This document shows positions 17,504 through 27,281 of a DNA stretch of 64,000 bases, piece by piece. Position numbers and translations under genes: made by a program. The DNA comes from Sideroxydans sp. (lineage in GTDB: Bacteria > Pseudomonadota > Gammaproteobacteria > Burkholderiales > Gallionellaceae), in assembly GCA_013791855.1 (NCBI GenBank), contig VMTA01000019.1:1-64000 (forward strand), given 5' to 3'. Every line of letters begins with the position of its first letter. The stretch's first letter is position 1. The notes beneath the pieces were generated by a model that did no database searches, was not told the DNA's origin, and was given only the letters and a program-made list of their open reading frames with translations.

Positions 17504-18099
17504 ACGCAAGCCTGTATCAGGCCGCTATCGCGGCATTCGACAAAGCCAATTCCGAGGACCCCAATCTGGAAGTGTTCGAGGGCAAGACTTATCCCAAGGA
17601 ACTGTTGTATGCGCAGCGTATGACCGATATGCAGGAACGTTTCGCGCCCGATACATCGGAAGCCGTGAAACTGGCCTGCCGCGCGCAGCACATCCAGCGC
17701 TGGAAGAGCCCGCGCAGCGACTACCCGATGGACAAGAAGGGTTACATGCTGTGGCGCACCAACCTGTACAAGTTCCACGCCGAGACCGCAGGTAGTCTGA
17801 TGAAGGAAGTCGGCTACGACGACGAGATGATCGCGCGCGTGAAGACCATCGTCGGCAAGAAGGACCTGAAGAGCAATCCCGAGACGCAGTTGATGGAAGA
17901 CGTGGTCGACCTGTGCTTCATCGAACACTACATGCTGCACTTCGCCGAGATGAAGCCGGACTACGACGAAGCCAAGTGGATACTCATCATCAAGAAGACC
18001 TGGGACAAGATGTCCGACAGCGCGCATGAGTTCGCTCTGGCCGGCAAGATCAAACTTCCCGAGGCTCTGGTGCCGCTGATCCTGAAGGCGATCCAGTAA
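17500..18099 (+). CDS. DUF4202-family protein
   Basis: 199 residues, soluble and helical, with the conserved blocks DPNLEVFEGKTYPKELLYAQRM, AVKLACRAQHIQRWKSPR and DLCFIEHYM, which I recognise as the DUF4202 family, often found by sulfur-metabolism and siroheme genes. Conserved His and Glu residues (CRAQHIQRW, FIEHYMLHF) could bind a metal; the biochemical function is unknown. It overlaps dsrN and is followed immediately by cysG, so a role near siroheme or sulfite metabolism is plausible. Confidence 0.85.
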   Translation: MNASLYQAAIAAFDKANSEDPNLEVFEGKTYPKELLYAQRMTDMQERFAPDTSEAVKLACRAQHIQRWKSPRSDYPMDKKGYMLWRTNLYKFHAETAGSLMKEVGYDDEMIARVKTIVGKKDLKSNPETQLMEDVVDLCFIEHYMLHFAEMKPDYDEAKWILIIKKTWDKMSDSAHEFALAGKIKLPEALVPLILKAIQ

Positions 18100-19479
18100 A
18101 TGGATTACCTGCCCGTATTCCAGAAGATCGATGGTCGCCTGTGTCTGGTGGTCGGCGGTGGTGTGGTCGGCGCACGCAAGGCGGGTGTGCTGCTCGAAGC
18201 CGGTGCCAAGGTGCGCGTGGTGGCGCCCGAGATCGATGAAGAGTTGAAGGCGCAAGCAAATGTCGAGGCGATTCTCGCCCGTTTTGAGCCACAGCACTTG
18301 GATGGTGTCGCGTTGATCATCGCCGCCACCAATGACCGTGTCGTGAACAAGCAGGTGTCCGAGCTGGCGCAAGCGCGCAACATCCCGGTCAACGTGGTGG
18401 ACGATCCCGAGCTGTGCAGCTTCATCATGCCGGCCATAATGGACCGTTCGCCGCTGATGGTGGCGTTCTCCAGCGGCGGTGCATCGCCGGTGCTGACGCG
18501 CATGATGCGCGGCAAACTGGAGACCGTCATCCCGCAGAACTACAGCAATCTGGCCGGTTTCGCCGAACGCTTCCGTGAAGAAGTGAAACAGCGCGTGACC
18601 AACCCGGCCAAGCGACGCATCTTCTGGGAGAACGTGTTCGACGGCGTGGTCGCGGAGAAGGTGCTGACCGGCGACGAGGCGAGCGCCGAGGCCATGCTGC
18701 AGCAGATGCTGGCCGACGAGGACAACATCGTGCGCGGCGAGGTGTATCTGGTCGGTGCGGGCCCCGGCGATCCCGATCTGCTCACATTCCGCGCACTGCG
18801 TCTGATGCAGAAGGCCGATGTGGTGGTGTACGACGCGCTGGTGTCCAAGCCCATCGTGGACATGACGCGCCGCGATGCTGATCGAATCTATGTTGGCAAA
18901 CGCCGTGCCGACCATGCTTTGCCGCAGGAAGAGATCAACCTGCTGCTGGTGCGCCTGGCCAAGGAAGGCAAGCGCGTGCTGCGCCTCAAGGGCGGCGACC
19001 CGTTCATCTTCGGTCGCGGCGGCGAGGAGATCGAGACGCTGGCGGCGGAAGGTATCCCGTTCCAGGTCGTGCCCGGCATCACGGCGGCGGCAGGCGTCGC
19101 GTCCTACGCGGGCATCCCGCTGACCCATAGAGACCATGCCCAATCCTGCCTGTTCGTCACTGGCCACCTGAAGGACGGTTCGATGAACCTGGACTGGGAG
19201 CAACTGGCCCGTCCGCGCCAGACCGTGGTGGTGTACATGGGCTTGCACGGTTTGGTCGAGCTATGCAGCAAGCTGATCGAACATGGAATGCCGGACACGA
19301 CACCCATCGCCATCGTGCAGCACGGCACGCAGCCCACGCAGCGCGTTTTCACCGGCACGCTGGCGACGCTGCCCGGCATAGCCGAGCGCGAGAAGCCCCA
19401 AGCGCCAACCCTCATCATCGTCGGCGGGGTGGTCACCCTGCGCGAGAAACTGGCATGGTTCCATCCGCAACAGAACTAG
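18100..19479 (+). CDS. cysG: Siroheme synthase (trifunctional)
   Basis: 459 residues, the usual CysG length. The N-terminal half is the precorrin-2 dehydrogenase/ferrochelatase ([20 protein letters not shown], then the dimerisation segment). The C-terminal half is uroporphyrinogen-III C-methyltransferase ([21 protein letters not shown], then [13 protein letters not shown]). It provides siroheme for DsrAB, which explains its place in the dsr operon directly after DUF4202 with no gap. Confidence 0.97.
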   Translation: MDYLPVFQKIDGRLCLVVGGGVVGARKAGVLLEAGAKVRVVAPEIDEELKAQANVEAILARFEPQHLDGVALIIAATNDRVVNKQVSELAQARNIPVNVVDDPELCSFIMPAIMDRSPLMVAFSSGGASPVLTRMMRGKLETVIPQNYSNLAGFAERFREEVKQRVTNPAKRRIFWENVFDGVVAEKVLTGDEASAEAMLQQMLADEDNIVRGEVYLVGAGPGDPDLLTFRALRLMQKADVVVYDALVSKPIVDMTRRDADRIYVGKRRADHALPQEEINLLLVRLAKEGKRVLRLKGGDPFIFGRGGEEIETLAAEGIPFQVVPGITAAAGVASYAGIPLTHRDHAQSCLFVTGHLKDGSMNLDWEQLARPRQTVVVYMGLHGLVELCSKLIEHGMPDTTPIAIVQHGTQPTQRVFTGTLATLPGIAEREKPQAPTLIIVGGVVTLREKLAWFHPQQN

Positions 19480-19519
19480 ATTCGCTTCGCAGTCCAATAT
19501 AAAAACAGGGAGATTGAAG

Positions 19520-20413
19520 ATGAAGCAAGTGATGAGCAGGGTATTGATGTCAATGGCGTTGCTGTGTATCGCAGTCGGCGCACAGGCTAAAGATGCGATC
19601 CTCAAACCGTTCGTGCTGGCTTCCACCAGTGCCGGAACGGTCGCCGAGAGATCCGTGCAAGTGAAGAGCGCGCTGACCGCCGCAGGTTTCACCGTGGTCG
19701 GCGAATACGCACCGTTCCCGACTGCCAACATCATCATCGTCACCAACGACGCACTGAAGCAGAACGCCGCCGCATCCGAGCATGGCGGCTACGGCGCGGT
19801 GCAGCGCGTGTCGCTCACTGCCGCAGGCGACCAAGTGCAGGTCAGCTATACCAATCCTGTGTACATGTCCTATGTGTACCGCATGAAGGGCGATCTGGCC
19901 GATGTGTCCGCTGCGCTGGAGAAGGCACTGGGCCGTGTGGAGGAATACGGCGCCAAGGGACTGACCGAGAAACAGGCGCGCAAATATCACTACATGTTCG
20001 GCATGGAATATTTCGACGAACCGAGCAAACTGGAGTCCTACGGCAGCTACGAAGAAGCCGTGCAGGCGGTGGATGCTAAGCTGTCCGCCAACAAGAACGG
20101 CGTGAGCAAGGTCTACCGCGTGGACGTGCCGGGCAAACAGGAGACGGTGTTCGGCGTGGCGCTGAAGAGCGACGACAAGTACAAGGACGACACCTTCATC
20201 ATGTCCGAGATCGATTTCCACGATGTGAAATCGACTGCACATCTGCCCTATGAAGTGCTGGTCTCCGGCAAGAACGTCTATGCGCTGTATGCACGCTTCC
20301 GCATCGCCATCAATTTCCCCGACTTGTCCATGATGGGCAAGAACAGCTTCATGAATATCATGCAGTCGCCCGAGGCGATCCGTGCTGTGCTGGAAGGGGC
20401 GGTAAAGAAATAA
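19520..20413 (+). CDS. Exported protein of unknown function in the dsr operon
   Basis: 297 residues with a signal peptide (cut near GAQAKD). The mature part starts LKPFVLASTSAGTVAERSVQVKSALTAAGFTVVGEY, a pattern resembling DUF302-like folds, and continues with YVYRMKGDLADV and a C-terminal RFRIAINFPDLSMMG block. No cysteines remain after processing. The ATG at 19520 follows AGGGAG. Expected in the periplasm; role unknown. Its position after cysG and before other dsr-linked genes suggests a sulfur-related role. Confidence 0.72.
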   Translation: MKQVMSRVLMSMALLCIAVGAQAKDAILKPFVLASTSAGTVAERSVQVKSALTAAGFTVVGEYAPFPTANIIIVTNDALKQNAAASEHGGYGAVQRVSLTAAGDQVQVSYTNPVYMSYVYRMKGDLADVSAALEKALGRVEEYGAKGLTEKQARKYHYMFGMEYFDEPSKLESYGSYEEAVQAVDAKLSANKNGVSKVYRVDVPGKQETVFGVALKSDDKYKDDTFIMSEIDFHDVKSTAHLPYEVLVSGKNVYALYARFRIAINFPDLSMMGKNSFMNIMQSPEAIRAVLEGAVKK

Positions 20414-20427
20414 GCAGGAGATGAACC

Positions 20428-20895
20428 ATGACTGAACTGATGACTGCAGCCTATGCGGGTGACCTGGAGCAAGTGAAGCAACTGCTGGCGGCGGGTGCGG
20501 ACGTGAATGCGACCGACGAAGCGGGCTGGACCGCGCTGATGAAGGCCTGTTACAACGCCGAGCAGAAGCGTGGTTTCGCCGACGTGGTGCAGGCGCTGAT
20601 CGATGCCGGGGCGAACATCGAGGCACCCATCGGTTACGGTGTGCGGCCGCTGATGCTGGCGGCCGGCTATGGCGAGACCGCTGTGGTCGACGCATTGCTC
20701 AAGGCCGGAGCCGACGTGCTGGCCAAGAACGAGGGCGGTTTCACCGCACTGATGATGGTGAAGCAGAAGTTCTACGTGGACGTCATCAATTTGTTGCACG
20801 AGGCCGAGCAGTTGGCTGGTCTGGGCGAGAACAGTTGTGCCAGCAAGAACGCCCCCGGCAGCAATGTCGTCACCTTTATGAAACGCCCGGAATAA
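20428..20895 (+). CDS. Ankyrin-repeat protein
   Basis: 155 residues with about three or four ankyrin repeats (AYAGDLEQVKQLLAAGADVNATDEAGWTALM; VVQALIDAGANIEAPIGYGVRPLMLAAGYGE; VVDALLKAGADVLAKNEGGFTALM). There is no signal peptide, so it is probably a cytoplasmic protein-binding scaffold. It follows AGGAG and the preceding exported protein by 14 bases. The partner is unknown. Confidence 0.88.
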   Translation: MTELMTAAYAGDLEQVKQLLAAGADVNATDEAGWTALMKACYNAEQKRGFADVVQALIDAGANIEAPIGYGVRPLMLAAGYGETAVVDALLKAGADVLAKNEGGFTALMMVKQKFYVDVINLLHEAEQLAGLGENSCASKNAPGSNVVTFMKRPE

Positions 20896-20906
20896 GCGAG
20901 GACGCC

Positions 20907-21134
20907 ATGCCCTATTACATCTACCGCATCACCGAGCGCCCCATCCGCATTCTGGAGAAGCTGGAACAGCACGAGGTCTACAAGGAAGCTTCCGCGCGCG
21001 CCAAGGAACTGCGCAAGGCGGAAGTGTGGGGCGAGAATGGCAGCATCAAGATGATCCACGCCGAGAACGAACTGCAAGCCGAAGATCTGTTGAACGAGGT
21101 GCGCGAACCAGCACCGCAACTCGGCGACGACTGA
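20907..21134 (+). CDS. Small unknown protein of the dsr operon
   Basis: 75 residues, very charged (EKLEQHEVYKEASARAKELRKAEVW), no cysteines and no membrane segment. It starts MPYYIYRITERPI. GCGAGGACGCC gives a weak ribosome-binding site. It lies 11 bases after the ankyrin gene and 4 before the next. The pattern of an N-terminal beta strand plus helix is all that can be said. Confidence 0.72.
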   Translation: MPYYIYRITERPIRILEKLEQHEVYKEASARAKELRKAEVWGENGSIKMIHAENELQAEDLLNEVREPAPQLGDD

Positions 21135-21138
21135 CGCC

Positions 21139-21573
21139 ATGGACGAGGCGGCCTTCCGGCAGACTCTGGAAGCGACGCATCCCCTGTTGTGTCCGTTCAG
21201 CAAGGCCTTGTTCTCGGGCTGTGTCGCGTGTACGCAGGCCGGGCGCATGAATCTGGCGGAACGCGAACTGATCGTCTGTCGTGAAGCAGTCTTGCAACAG
21301 CGCTGTGCCCGCATGCACGACGCCTTGCGTCACAACTTCGGTTTCGCCATCCACATCCTGCATGACGAAGCACCCATACCCCACGGTCAGGAGATGCGTA
21401 TCCAGTGCGGCGGATTGCGCGGATTGCAGGACGTGTTGCGCGGTGATGCCGAGGTGGCGGATGTGGACGAACTGATGCGTGCGGCACTGCAATACTGGCC
21501 CGAAGACGGGGACATCCCGTTCTCGGCAGTAGTGCATGCCGCGCGTCTGCATTACAAGGGAAGGCACGGCTGA
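21139..21573 (+). CDS. Cysteine-rich unknown protein closing the dsr operon
   Basis: 144 residues with six cysteines, three near the N-terminus (LLCPFSKALFSGCVAC) and others in LIVCREAVLQQRC and RIQCGG. No signal peptide is seen, so it may be a cytoplasmic Fe-S or zinc protein. Family not recognised. It starts right after the 75-residue protein and is the last gene before the moa operon. Confidence 0.72.
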   Translation: MDEAAFRQTLEATHPLLCPFSKALFSGCVACTQAGRMNLAERELIVCREAVLQQRCARMHDALRHNFGFAIHILHDEAPIPHGQEMRIQCGGLRGLQDVLRGDAEVADVDELMRAALQYWPEDGDIPFSAVVHAARLHYKGRHG

Positions 21574-21585
21574 TACGGCAACACA

Positions 21586-21642
21586 TCCCCCTTTAGCTAA
21601 ATGGGGAAATTGCGGCAGCTGCATGCAATAATCCGGCCGCAA
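21586..21642 (+). promoter_or_regulatory. Palindrome and hairpin upstream of moaA
   Basis: TCCCCCTTTAG-CTAAATGGGGA (21586-21607) is a 22-bp near-perfect palindrome with one mismatch and no loop, which looks like an operator for a dimeric regulator. TTGCGGC (21610-21616) pairs perfectly with GCCGCAA (21636-21642), a possible leader hairpin. Both lie in the 107-base gap before moaA. The region is too short and unlike the Moco RNA motif. Confidence 0.4.
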
Positions 21643-21680
21643 ACCACTCACTGGAAGCGACACACGAGCGCTGTAAAAAC

Positions 21681-22667
21681 ATGGACAGGAACGCCACACT
21701 GCAAGACCGCTACAGTCGCCGCATCGACTATCTCAGATTGTCGGTGACGGACCGTTGCGACCTGCGCTGCAGCTACTGCATGCCGCAGGGTTTCAGCGAC
21801 TACGAGCAGCCGGCGGACTGGCTGACCTTCGACGAGATTGAGCGCGTGGTGGCCGCCTTCGCACGCATGGGCACCTCGCGTTTCCGCATCACCGGCGGCG
21901 AACCGCTGTTGCGGCGCGATCTGAGCGGATTGGCGGCGCGTCTGTCCGTCTTGTCCGGTGTGGACGACCTTTCACTCAGCACCAACGCCACCCATCTGGC
22001 CCAGCACGCCGTCGCACTCAAAGCGGCAGGCGTCACCCGCCTCAACGTCAGTCTCGATTCCCTGTGCGCCGAACGCCTGCAACAGATCACGCGCCGCGAC
22101 GCGCTGGACGAGATACTGGAAGGGCTGCTGGTGGCTAAGTCCAGCGGCTTCGCGCCGATCAAGATCAACATGGTGGTGATGGCCGGTGTGAACGAGGACG
22201 AGGTCGAGGACATGGCCGCGTTCTGCTTCCGCCACGGTTTCGTGCTGCGCCTGATCGAGACCATGCCCATGGGTGAGACCGGCCGTAACGCGGCTTACGT
22301 CGACCTGCAGCCGATCCGCCAGCGCCTGCAAGATCGCTTCGGTCTGGTAGACGGCATCATCGGCGGCGGCGGCCCAGCACGCTATCTGGTCGCACCGGAC
22401 GGCAAGTCCAGCATCGGTTTCATCACCCCCATGTCGCAACACTTCTGCGAGACCTGCAATCGCGTACGCCTGTCGGTGGATGGCACGCTCTACCTGTGCC
22501 TGGGGCAGGAGAACGCCTTGCCGCTGCGTCCGCTGTTGCGTGCGGGATGCAGCGACGACGAACTGGACGCTGCCATCCGCAGCGCCATCGAACTCAAGCC
22601 CGAGCGTCACGAGTTCAACGAACAACCCGGCAAGATCATTCGCATCATGTCGATGACAGGAGGATGA
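21681..22667 (+). CDS. moaA: GTP 3',8-cyclase MoaA
   Basis: 328 residues. A radical-SAM enzyme converting GTP to 3',8-cH2GTP, the first Moco step. The radical-SAM cluster motif is [10 protein letters not shown]. The second [4Fe-4S] is bound by [18 protein letters not shown]. The C-terminus, expected to end in two glycines, reads MSMTGG. It is followed after one base by moaC. Confidence 0.96.
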   Translation: MDRNATLQDRYSRRIDYLRLSVTDRCDLRCSYCMPQGFSDYEQPADWLTFDEIERVVAAFARMGTSRFRITGGEPLLRRDLSGLAARLSVLSGVDDLSLSTNATHLAQHAVALKAAGVTRLNVSLDSLCAERLQQITRRDALDEILEGLLVAKSSGFAPIKINMVVMAGVNEDEVEDMAAFCFRHGFVLRLIETMPMGETGRNAAYVDLQPIRQRLQDRFGLVDGIIGGGGPARYLVAPDGKSSIGFITPMSQHFCETCNRVRLSVDGTLYLCLGQENALPLRPLLRAGCSDDELDAAIRSAIELKPERHEFNEQPGKIIRIMSMTGG

Positions 22668-22668
22668 G

Positions 22669-23166
22669 ATGAGCCTGACCCATTTCAGCGAATCCGGGCG
22701 CGCCCGCATGGTGGATGTCTCGGGCAAGGAATCAACCATCCGCGTCGCCATAGCCAGCGGCATCATCCGCATGCACCCGCAGACCCTGCAACGCATCCGC
22801 GACGGCAAGATCGGCAAGGGCAACGTGCTGGCCGTGGCTGATGTCGGCGCGGTGATGGCCGCCAAACGCACACCGGACATCATCCCCATGTGCCATGCCA
22901 TCGCGCTTTCCGGCGTGCAGGTGGAATTTGCCGAAGTGACTGAAGAAGATGCGCAAGGCTGTGTAGGCCTGCGCGCCGAGGTCACCGCCAGCTGTGTCGG
23001 CCAGACCGGCGTCGAGATGGAAGCGCTGACCGCCGTCAACGTCGCGCTGCTCACCATCTATGACATGTGCAAAGCCATCGACCGCGGCATGCGAATCGAG
23101 AACGTACAGCTCGACGAGAAGCGTGGCGGGAAGAGCGGTGTGTGGAAACGCGGGGAAGGTAAATGA
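22669..23166 (+). CDS. moaC: Cyclic pyranopterin monophosphate synthase MoaC
   Basis: 165 residues with the MoaC signature blocks ([66 protein letters not shown]). It converts the MoaA product to cPMP. The stop codon overlaps the moaD start (ATGA). Confidence 0.96.
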   Translation: MSLTHFSESGRARMVDVSGKESTIRVAIASGIIRMHPQTLQRIRDGKIGKGNVLAVADVGAVMAAKRTPDIIPMCHAIALSGVQVEFAEVTEEDAQGCVGLRAEVTASCVGQTGVEMEALTAVNVALLTIYDMCKAIDRGMRIENVQLDEKRGGKSGVWKRGEGK

Positions 23167-23402
23167 TAAAAGTCTTGTTCTTCGGCCCGGTCGCCGACCG
23201 CGTGCAGACGCGCGATATGGATATCGAATACACCGACGGCATGAACCTGCACGATGTTACCCACAAAGTCGGTATGCAGCATCCCGGCGCACTCAGCATC
23301 GTCAGCTTCATCGCCGTCAATCAGACCCAAGTGCACGACAAGCAGACGGTGCTGAAAGACAACGACGAGATCGCCTTCATGGCGAAGTTCTCCGGAGGCT
23401 GA
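23163..23402 (+). CDS. moaD: Molybdopterin synthase small subunit MoaD
   Basis: 79 residues, ubiquitin-like, ending in the required GlyGly (AKFSGG), whose thiocarboxylate donates sulfur to cPMP. It starts within the last codons of moaC and ends one base before moaE. Confidence 0.94.
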   Translation: MIKVLFFGPVADRVQTRDMDIEYTDGMNLHDVTHKVGMQHPGALSIVSFIAVNQTQVHDKQTVLKDNDEIAFMAKFSGG

Positions 23403-23403
23403 G

Positions 23404-23829
23404 ATGAGCGATCCCGTCCGCATCCAGCAGGAAGACTTCTCGCAAGACGCCGAGATCGCCGCCCTCAAAGCGTCATCCAAACGTATGGGCGGTATCGCCA
23501 CCTTCCTTGGCTGCGCGCGCGACTTCTCCGAAGGCCGCGACGTCAGCGAGATCAGTTTCGAAGCCTACGGCAGCATGGCGCTGGCCGAGATGCGCAAACT
23601 GCGCGAAGAAGCCATCGCCAAGTTCGACCTGCTAGATGCACGCATCGTGCACCGCGTCACCACCGTGCAAGCCGGTGACAACATCGTCTTCATCGCCGCC
23701 GGTGCCGCCCACCGCGCCACTGCCTTCGACGCCTGCCGCTGGATGATCGACGAACTCAAGCAGCGTGTGCCGATCTGGAAGAAAGAGGTCACGCCGGAGG
23801 GGGAGTCGTGGGTGACGCAGCATCCGTGA
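23404..23829 (+). CDS. moaE: Molybdopterin synthase catalytic subunit MoaE
   Basis: 141 residues with MoaE motifs (GGIATFLGCARDFSEGRDVSEISFEAYGSMA, ARIVHRVTTVQAGDNIVFIAAGAAHRATAFDACRWMIDELKQRVPIWKKE). With MoaD it inserts two sulfurs to form molybdopterin. Last gene before the AT-richer insertion. Confidence 0.95.
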   Translation: MSDPVRIQQEDFSQDAEIAALKASSKRMGGIATFLGCARDFSEGRDVSEISFEAYGSMALAEMRKLREEAIAKFDLLDARIVHRVTTVQAGDNIVFIAAGAAHRATAFDACRWMIDELKQRVPIWKKEVTPEGESWVTQHP

Positions 23830-24002
23830 GTGTTGAGCAAGCTAGAATGGCTGCAATCGGTCCAAAAGCGACCTTTTGATCTGGTTAGGTCTTTGAGCGT
23901 GCGATGCGATTGCGAGGATTTTTCTGTGCCAAAGGCCACAGGATCATTCAGGGAGATATAGGTTCGCATAGGACCGACACTTGATAAATATGGGAGGATG
24001 AG

Positions 24003-25166
24003 ATGCTGCAAGCTACCCATATAAAGTCTTCACTTTGCGCTTTCTTATTGGGTGCATGTGCGACTGTTTTATCAGCCGAGACAATGTCAGCGGATGTTGC
24101 TCGATTTGAACCTATCCCTGTCTTTTCTATTTACCCACCTCTCAAGAAGGGCAGCTCCGCGGATGAGGCATTAGCCTCGGGCCGCGTAGTTAATGAGTTC
24201 ATTCCCATGGCTTCTCCGGCAAGCAAACCTTGGCGGATCGCTTTCCTTTTTCCTCATGTAAAAGATCCATACTGGGTCGATTGTACGTACGGATTGATTA
24301 GCGAAGCCAAACGGCTTGGCGTGGCAGTCGATATCTTTCCGGCCGATGGTTATGACGACCTGATCAGTCAGTTGCGGATGATGGATGAGGTGATCGCTGC
24401 GAAATATGATGCCATCGTCATTTCCCCGATCAGCCAGACAGCCAATAATCCCGCCATCGCCAAAGCTCGTTCGCTAGGCATTCCTGTCTTTCAAATGGCC
24501 AATGACAGCACCAGTGATGACTTGACCATCAAGGTCACCTCTTCTCTAAAAGGGATGGGGATTGATACCACTCAATGGGTTATCAGAGATGCTCAGAAAC
24601 GTGGGCTAAAATCCATCAATATCGCACTATTGCCCGGCCCGTCTGATGCGGGCTGGGTCATGGGAGAGGTTGCGGGTACTCGCGAAGCAGCACGAAAAGC
24701 GCCGATCAAAGTCAACATACTCTCTATCAAATATGGGGATAGTGATCTGATCGGTCAATCACGTTTGGCTGAAGAATTACTCATTGAGCATGGAAACAAT
24801 ATCGACTATATCCTCGGCTGTACGGATTGCGCGCCGGGGGCCATATTGCCAGTCAAGGCGGCTGGCATGCACGACAGGATCAGAATAGTGGCTTATGGAC
24901 TTACACGAGAAATGATCAACCATATTCGCAAAGGAGAAATCTATGCGGCGACTGATGTCATGGGCGTTAGCCAAGCGAGAGTCGTCATTAACTCTGCAGT
25001 GAATTTTCTGGAAGGGAGAATAAAACATCTGCCCCATACCATTTTGATAAAACTCGGGATGGTCGACCGCAAGAATTATGCTAACTACGATTACAGCGTA
25101 ACAACAGCTCCTGACGGTTATACAACCGTGCTCACCTATATGCCGAATAAAGATAGCGGTAAGTAA
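24003..25166 (+). CDS. TorT-like periplasmic substrate-binding protein
   Basis: 387 residues with a signal peptide (cut near VLSAET). The rest is a type 1 periplasmic-binding fold (WRIAFLFPHVKDPYWVDCTYGLISEAKRLGVAVDIFPADGYDDLISQLRMMDEV, then YDAIVISPISQ), close to TorT. TorT binds TMAO and presents it to the sensor kinase TorS. Here the partner, two bases downstream, is a diguanylate cyclase instead. GGGAGGATGAG precedes the ATG. GC content and codon use are lower than in the flanking moa/mob genes, a sign of transfer. Confidence 0.82.
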   Translation: MLQATHIKSSLCAFLLGACATVLSAETMSADVARFEPIPVFSIYPPLKKGSSADEALASGRVVNEFIPMASPASKPWRIAFLFPHVKDPYWVDCTYGLISEAKRLGVAVDIFPADGYDDLISQLRMMDEVIAAKYDAIVISPISQTANNPAIAKARSLGIPVFQMANDSTSDDLTIKVTSSLKGMGIDTTQWVIRDAQKRGLKSINIALLPGPSDAGWVMGEVAGTREAARKAPIKVNILSIKYGDSDLIGQSRLAEELLIEHGNNIDYILGCTDCAPGAILPVKAAGMHDRIRIVAYGLTREMINHIRKGEIYAATDVMGVSQARVVINSAVNFLEGRIKHLPHTILIKLGMVDRKNYANYDYSVTTAPDGYTTVLTYMPNKDSGK

Positions 25167-25168
25167 CT

Positions 25169-27037
25169 ATGAAATTTCCCAGCGTGGGTGTAACGCGACT
25201 TAAAACACGACTATTGCTCGGCGCCATATTGATTGGCGTTGTAATGGCGCTCGCAACCATGTTGGCCGTTTCATGGGTTATTAGTGAACAATATCTCAAT
25301 CAGTCCAAAGCGCTGCTGGAAAATGCGTCAAGGATCGTCGAGGAAAACCTGAATGAGCGAAAAATTATCCAGTTGAATGCATCGCACCAACTGGCATCGC
25401 AAAAGAACCTTGGTTCAACCATATGGTATTTGGGGCAGTATGCAAAGGAGGATGCTAATGCCGAGATGCTATTTGTTACTTACCAAAACTTGGTAAAAAA
25501 TATTAATGAATTAGGGCATGTCTCAAATATATCCAGGATTTCTATCTATGACATATCTGGCCATCTGATTACTTTTGCATCCTTCGCAAAGAATCAGGAA
25601 TTGGCAGGTTTTGTCGAGCGATCACCTACGCCTTATTTCAAGGTTGCCCAATTGCATATGGGCGGTGAGTTAAGCAGGCAGAACCTGAGGGAGGTAAGCT
25701 CAGTTCCTGGTGTTGACCTGGAATTTAATGGGCCGCTGCCGAGCAAGGATGACGTTCACTATGCGGCGATGGATGGCATGCTGGAAATTGAATCATACGT
25801 GCCCATTATGGGCAAAAAATTGGATCTAGTGACAAGGAAGCAGGAAATTAAACAGCTAGGTCTGGTTGTCATGGCAAGGCAGCTCGATCAGACTTTTGTC
25901 GATCAGATTTCGAATTTAGCGAATGTCAAAACCAACGTGTTTACCTCCCAAGGATTTAGCGTTGGTAATTTGCTCGATTATCGGATACCAGATTTGGCCG
26001 GTGTGCCGCAGCCTAGTAACCAAGTCATTGCGTCAAATGAAGTCGTGGTTTCTGGTGAAAAATTCCACCAATATCTGATACCGCTCCACACTAATGAGAA
26101 GCTTGTTGGCACTATCGCTGTGCTGAATTCAGAAAAAATAGTCCAAAAAAATACACTTGAAATGATAGGCATATTGGCTCTGATTGCGACTTCCTGCTTG
26201 TTTTTGATTTTGCCGTTTGGGTGGTATCTGGCAAATTCTATTTCACAGCCAATCACGAGACTTAGCAGGATCTTTCGAGATATCGCCAGCGGTAAGGAAT
26301 TCGCAGCCAATGAGCTGAGCGGATTGAATTACAGACAGAGCGACGAACTTATTGAGTTGACCCAAAGCTTCATTGGTATGCATGAAGTCGTCAATCAAAA
26401 AATCGCGCAAATAAATGAGATCAACTCATCATTGGAAGCAACAGTCCAGCTACGTACCAATGAATTGCAACTTGCTAACGATGAGCTAACCAAACTGTCT
26501 ATGCGCGACGCACTGACGCAACTACCTAACCGTCGTATGTTCAATGACAGATTTGATTACGCATCAGCACAGAGCAAGCGCACCAACCAGTATGGTGCAA
26601 TCATTTTTATTGATTTGGACAACTTCAAGCCCTTGAATGATCAATATGGGCATGGCGCTGGTGATCTTCTGCTGATAGAGGTTGCACGAAGGTTAACTGG
26701 CAGCGTGCGTGAAACGGACACCGTGGCACGGTTTGGCGGCGATGAGTTTGTGGTGATGTTAAGTAAGTTGGAGGAAGAAAAGTCTGACGCCACTGCGCAT
26801 GCAGCCACCCTCGCCGAGAAATTGCTGACAACACTTTGTGAGCCCTATGAAATTGTTATGACATCTGGCACGGGAGAAAAAAATGTTGTCCATCACTGCA
26901 CTGCAAGCATTGGAGTGGTGATGTTTATCAACCACGAAGCCAGCAGTGAAGAGTTGCTGAGGAGGGGGGATGCTGCGATGTATCAAGCAAAAGAAGCAGG
27001 GCGGAATCAGGTGCGGTTCTTTGAGCAGCATGATTAA
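25169..27037 (+). CDS. Membrane diguanylate cyclase with large periplasmic sensor
   Basis: 622 residues. TM1 is about 14-36, a periplasmic sensor about 37-325, TM2 about 331-355, then a HAMP region (SISQPITRLSRIFRDIASG), a coiled coil and a GGDEF domain (about 450-620). The active site is intact (RFGGDEFVVML), with an RxxD inhibitory site (RETD) five residues before it. Both the tandem gene arrangement and the architecture suggest that the TorT-like protein signals through this protein to c-di-GMP. Low-GC insertion. Confidence 0.88.
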   Translation: MKFPSVGVTRLKTRLLLGAILIGVVMALATMLAVSWVISEQYLNQSKALLENASRIVEENLNERKIIQLNASHQLASQKNLGSTIWYLGQYAKEDANAEMLFVTYQNLVKNINELGHVSNISRISIYDISGHLITFASFAKNQELAGFVERSPTPYFKVAQLHMGGELSRQNLREVSSVPGVDLEFNGPLPSKDDVHYAAMDGMLEIESYVPIMGKKLDLVTRKQEIKQLGLVVMARQLDQTFVDQISNLANVKTNVFTSQGFSVGNLLDYRIPDLAGVPQPSNQVIASNEVVVSGEKFHQYLIPLHTNEKLVGTIAVLNSEKIVQKNTLEMIGILALIATSCLFLILPFGWYLANSISQPITRLSRIFRDIASGKEFAANELSGLNYRQSDELIELTQSFIGMHEVVNQKIAQINEINSSLEATVQLRTNELQLANDELTKLSMRDALTQLPNRRMFNDRFDYASAQSKRTNQYGAIIFIDLDNFKPLNDQYGHGAGDLLLIEVARRLTGSVRETDTVARFGGDEFVVMLSKLEEEKSDATAHAATLAEKLLTTLCEPYEIVMTSGTGEKNVVHHCTASIGVVMFINHEASSEELLRRGDAAMYQAKEAGRNQVRFFEQHD

Positions 27038-27205
27038 TATGGAGATTTTTCAGCAGTTCATCAAGCTACTTGGGATTGGCACTCAGCATTTAGAGTGACT
27101 GTTTGGTTCGTAATCGGGGACTACCTCCAGTTTCTCAATGACCGCAACGGGTTAATTGCAGTCAGGCATCGAAAATGTGCCATCAATATTCGATACATTC
27201 TTACA

Positions 27206-27265
27206 ATGAACATCATTTCCATCGTTAGCCACTCCGCTTTCAGCAAGACCACTCTGATCGAACAA
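27206..27265 (+). pseudogene. Decayed copy of the mobB 5' end
   Basis: About 60 bases match the first 60 bases of mobB (27743 on) with roughly nine or ten mismatches and no gaps; both start ATGAAC and share CAAGACCACTCTGATCGAA. The encoded P-loop GHSGSGKTT has become SHSAFSKTT, so it would not bind nucleotide. It lies at the end of the low-GC insertion, just before the acetyltransferase gene, and probably marks a duplication or the old mobB start displaced by the insertion. Confidence 0.75.
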
Positions 27266-27281
27266 AGATGGTTGATTCTCT

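Noticed and set aside
21574-21680. Moco riboswitch before moaA
   Set aside because: The gap is about 107 bases, shorter than the usual motif, and the visible palindrome lacks the riboswitch layout.
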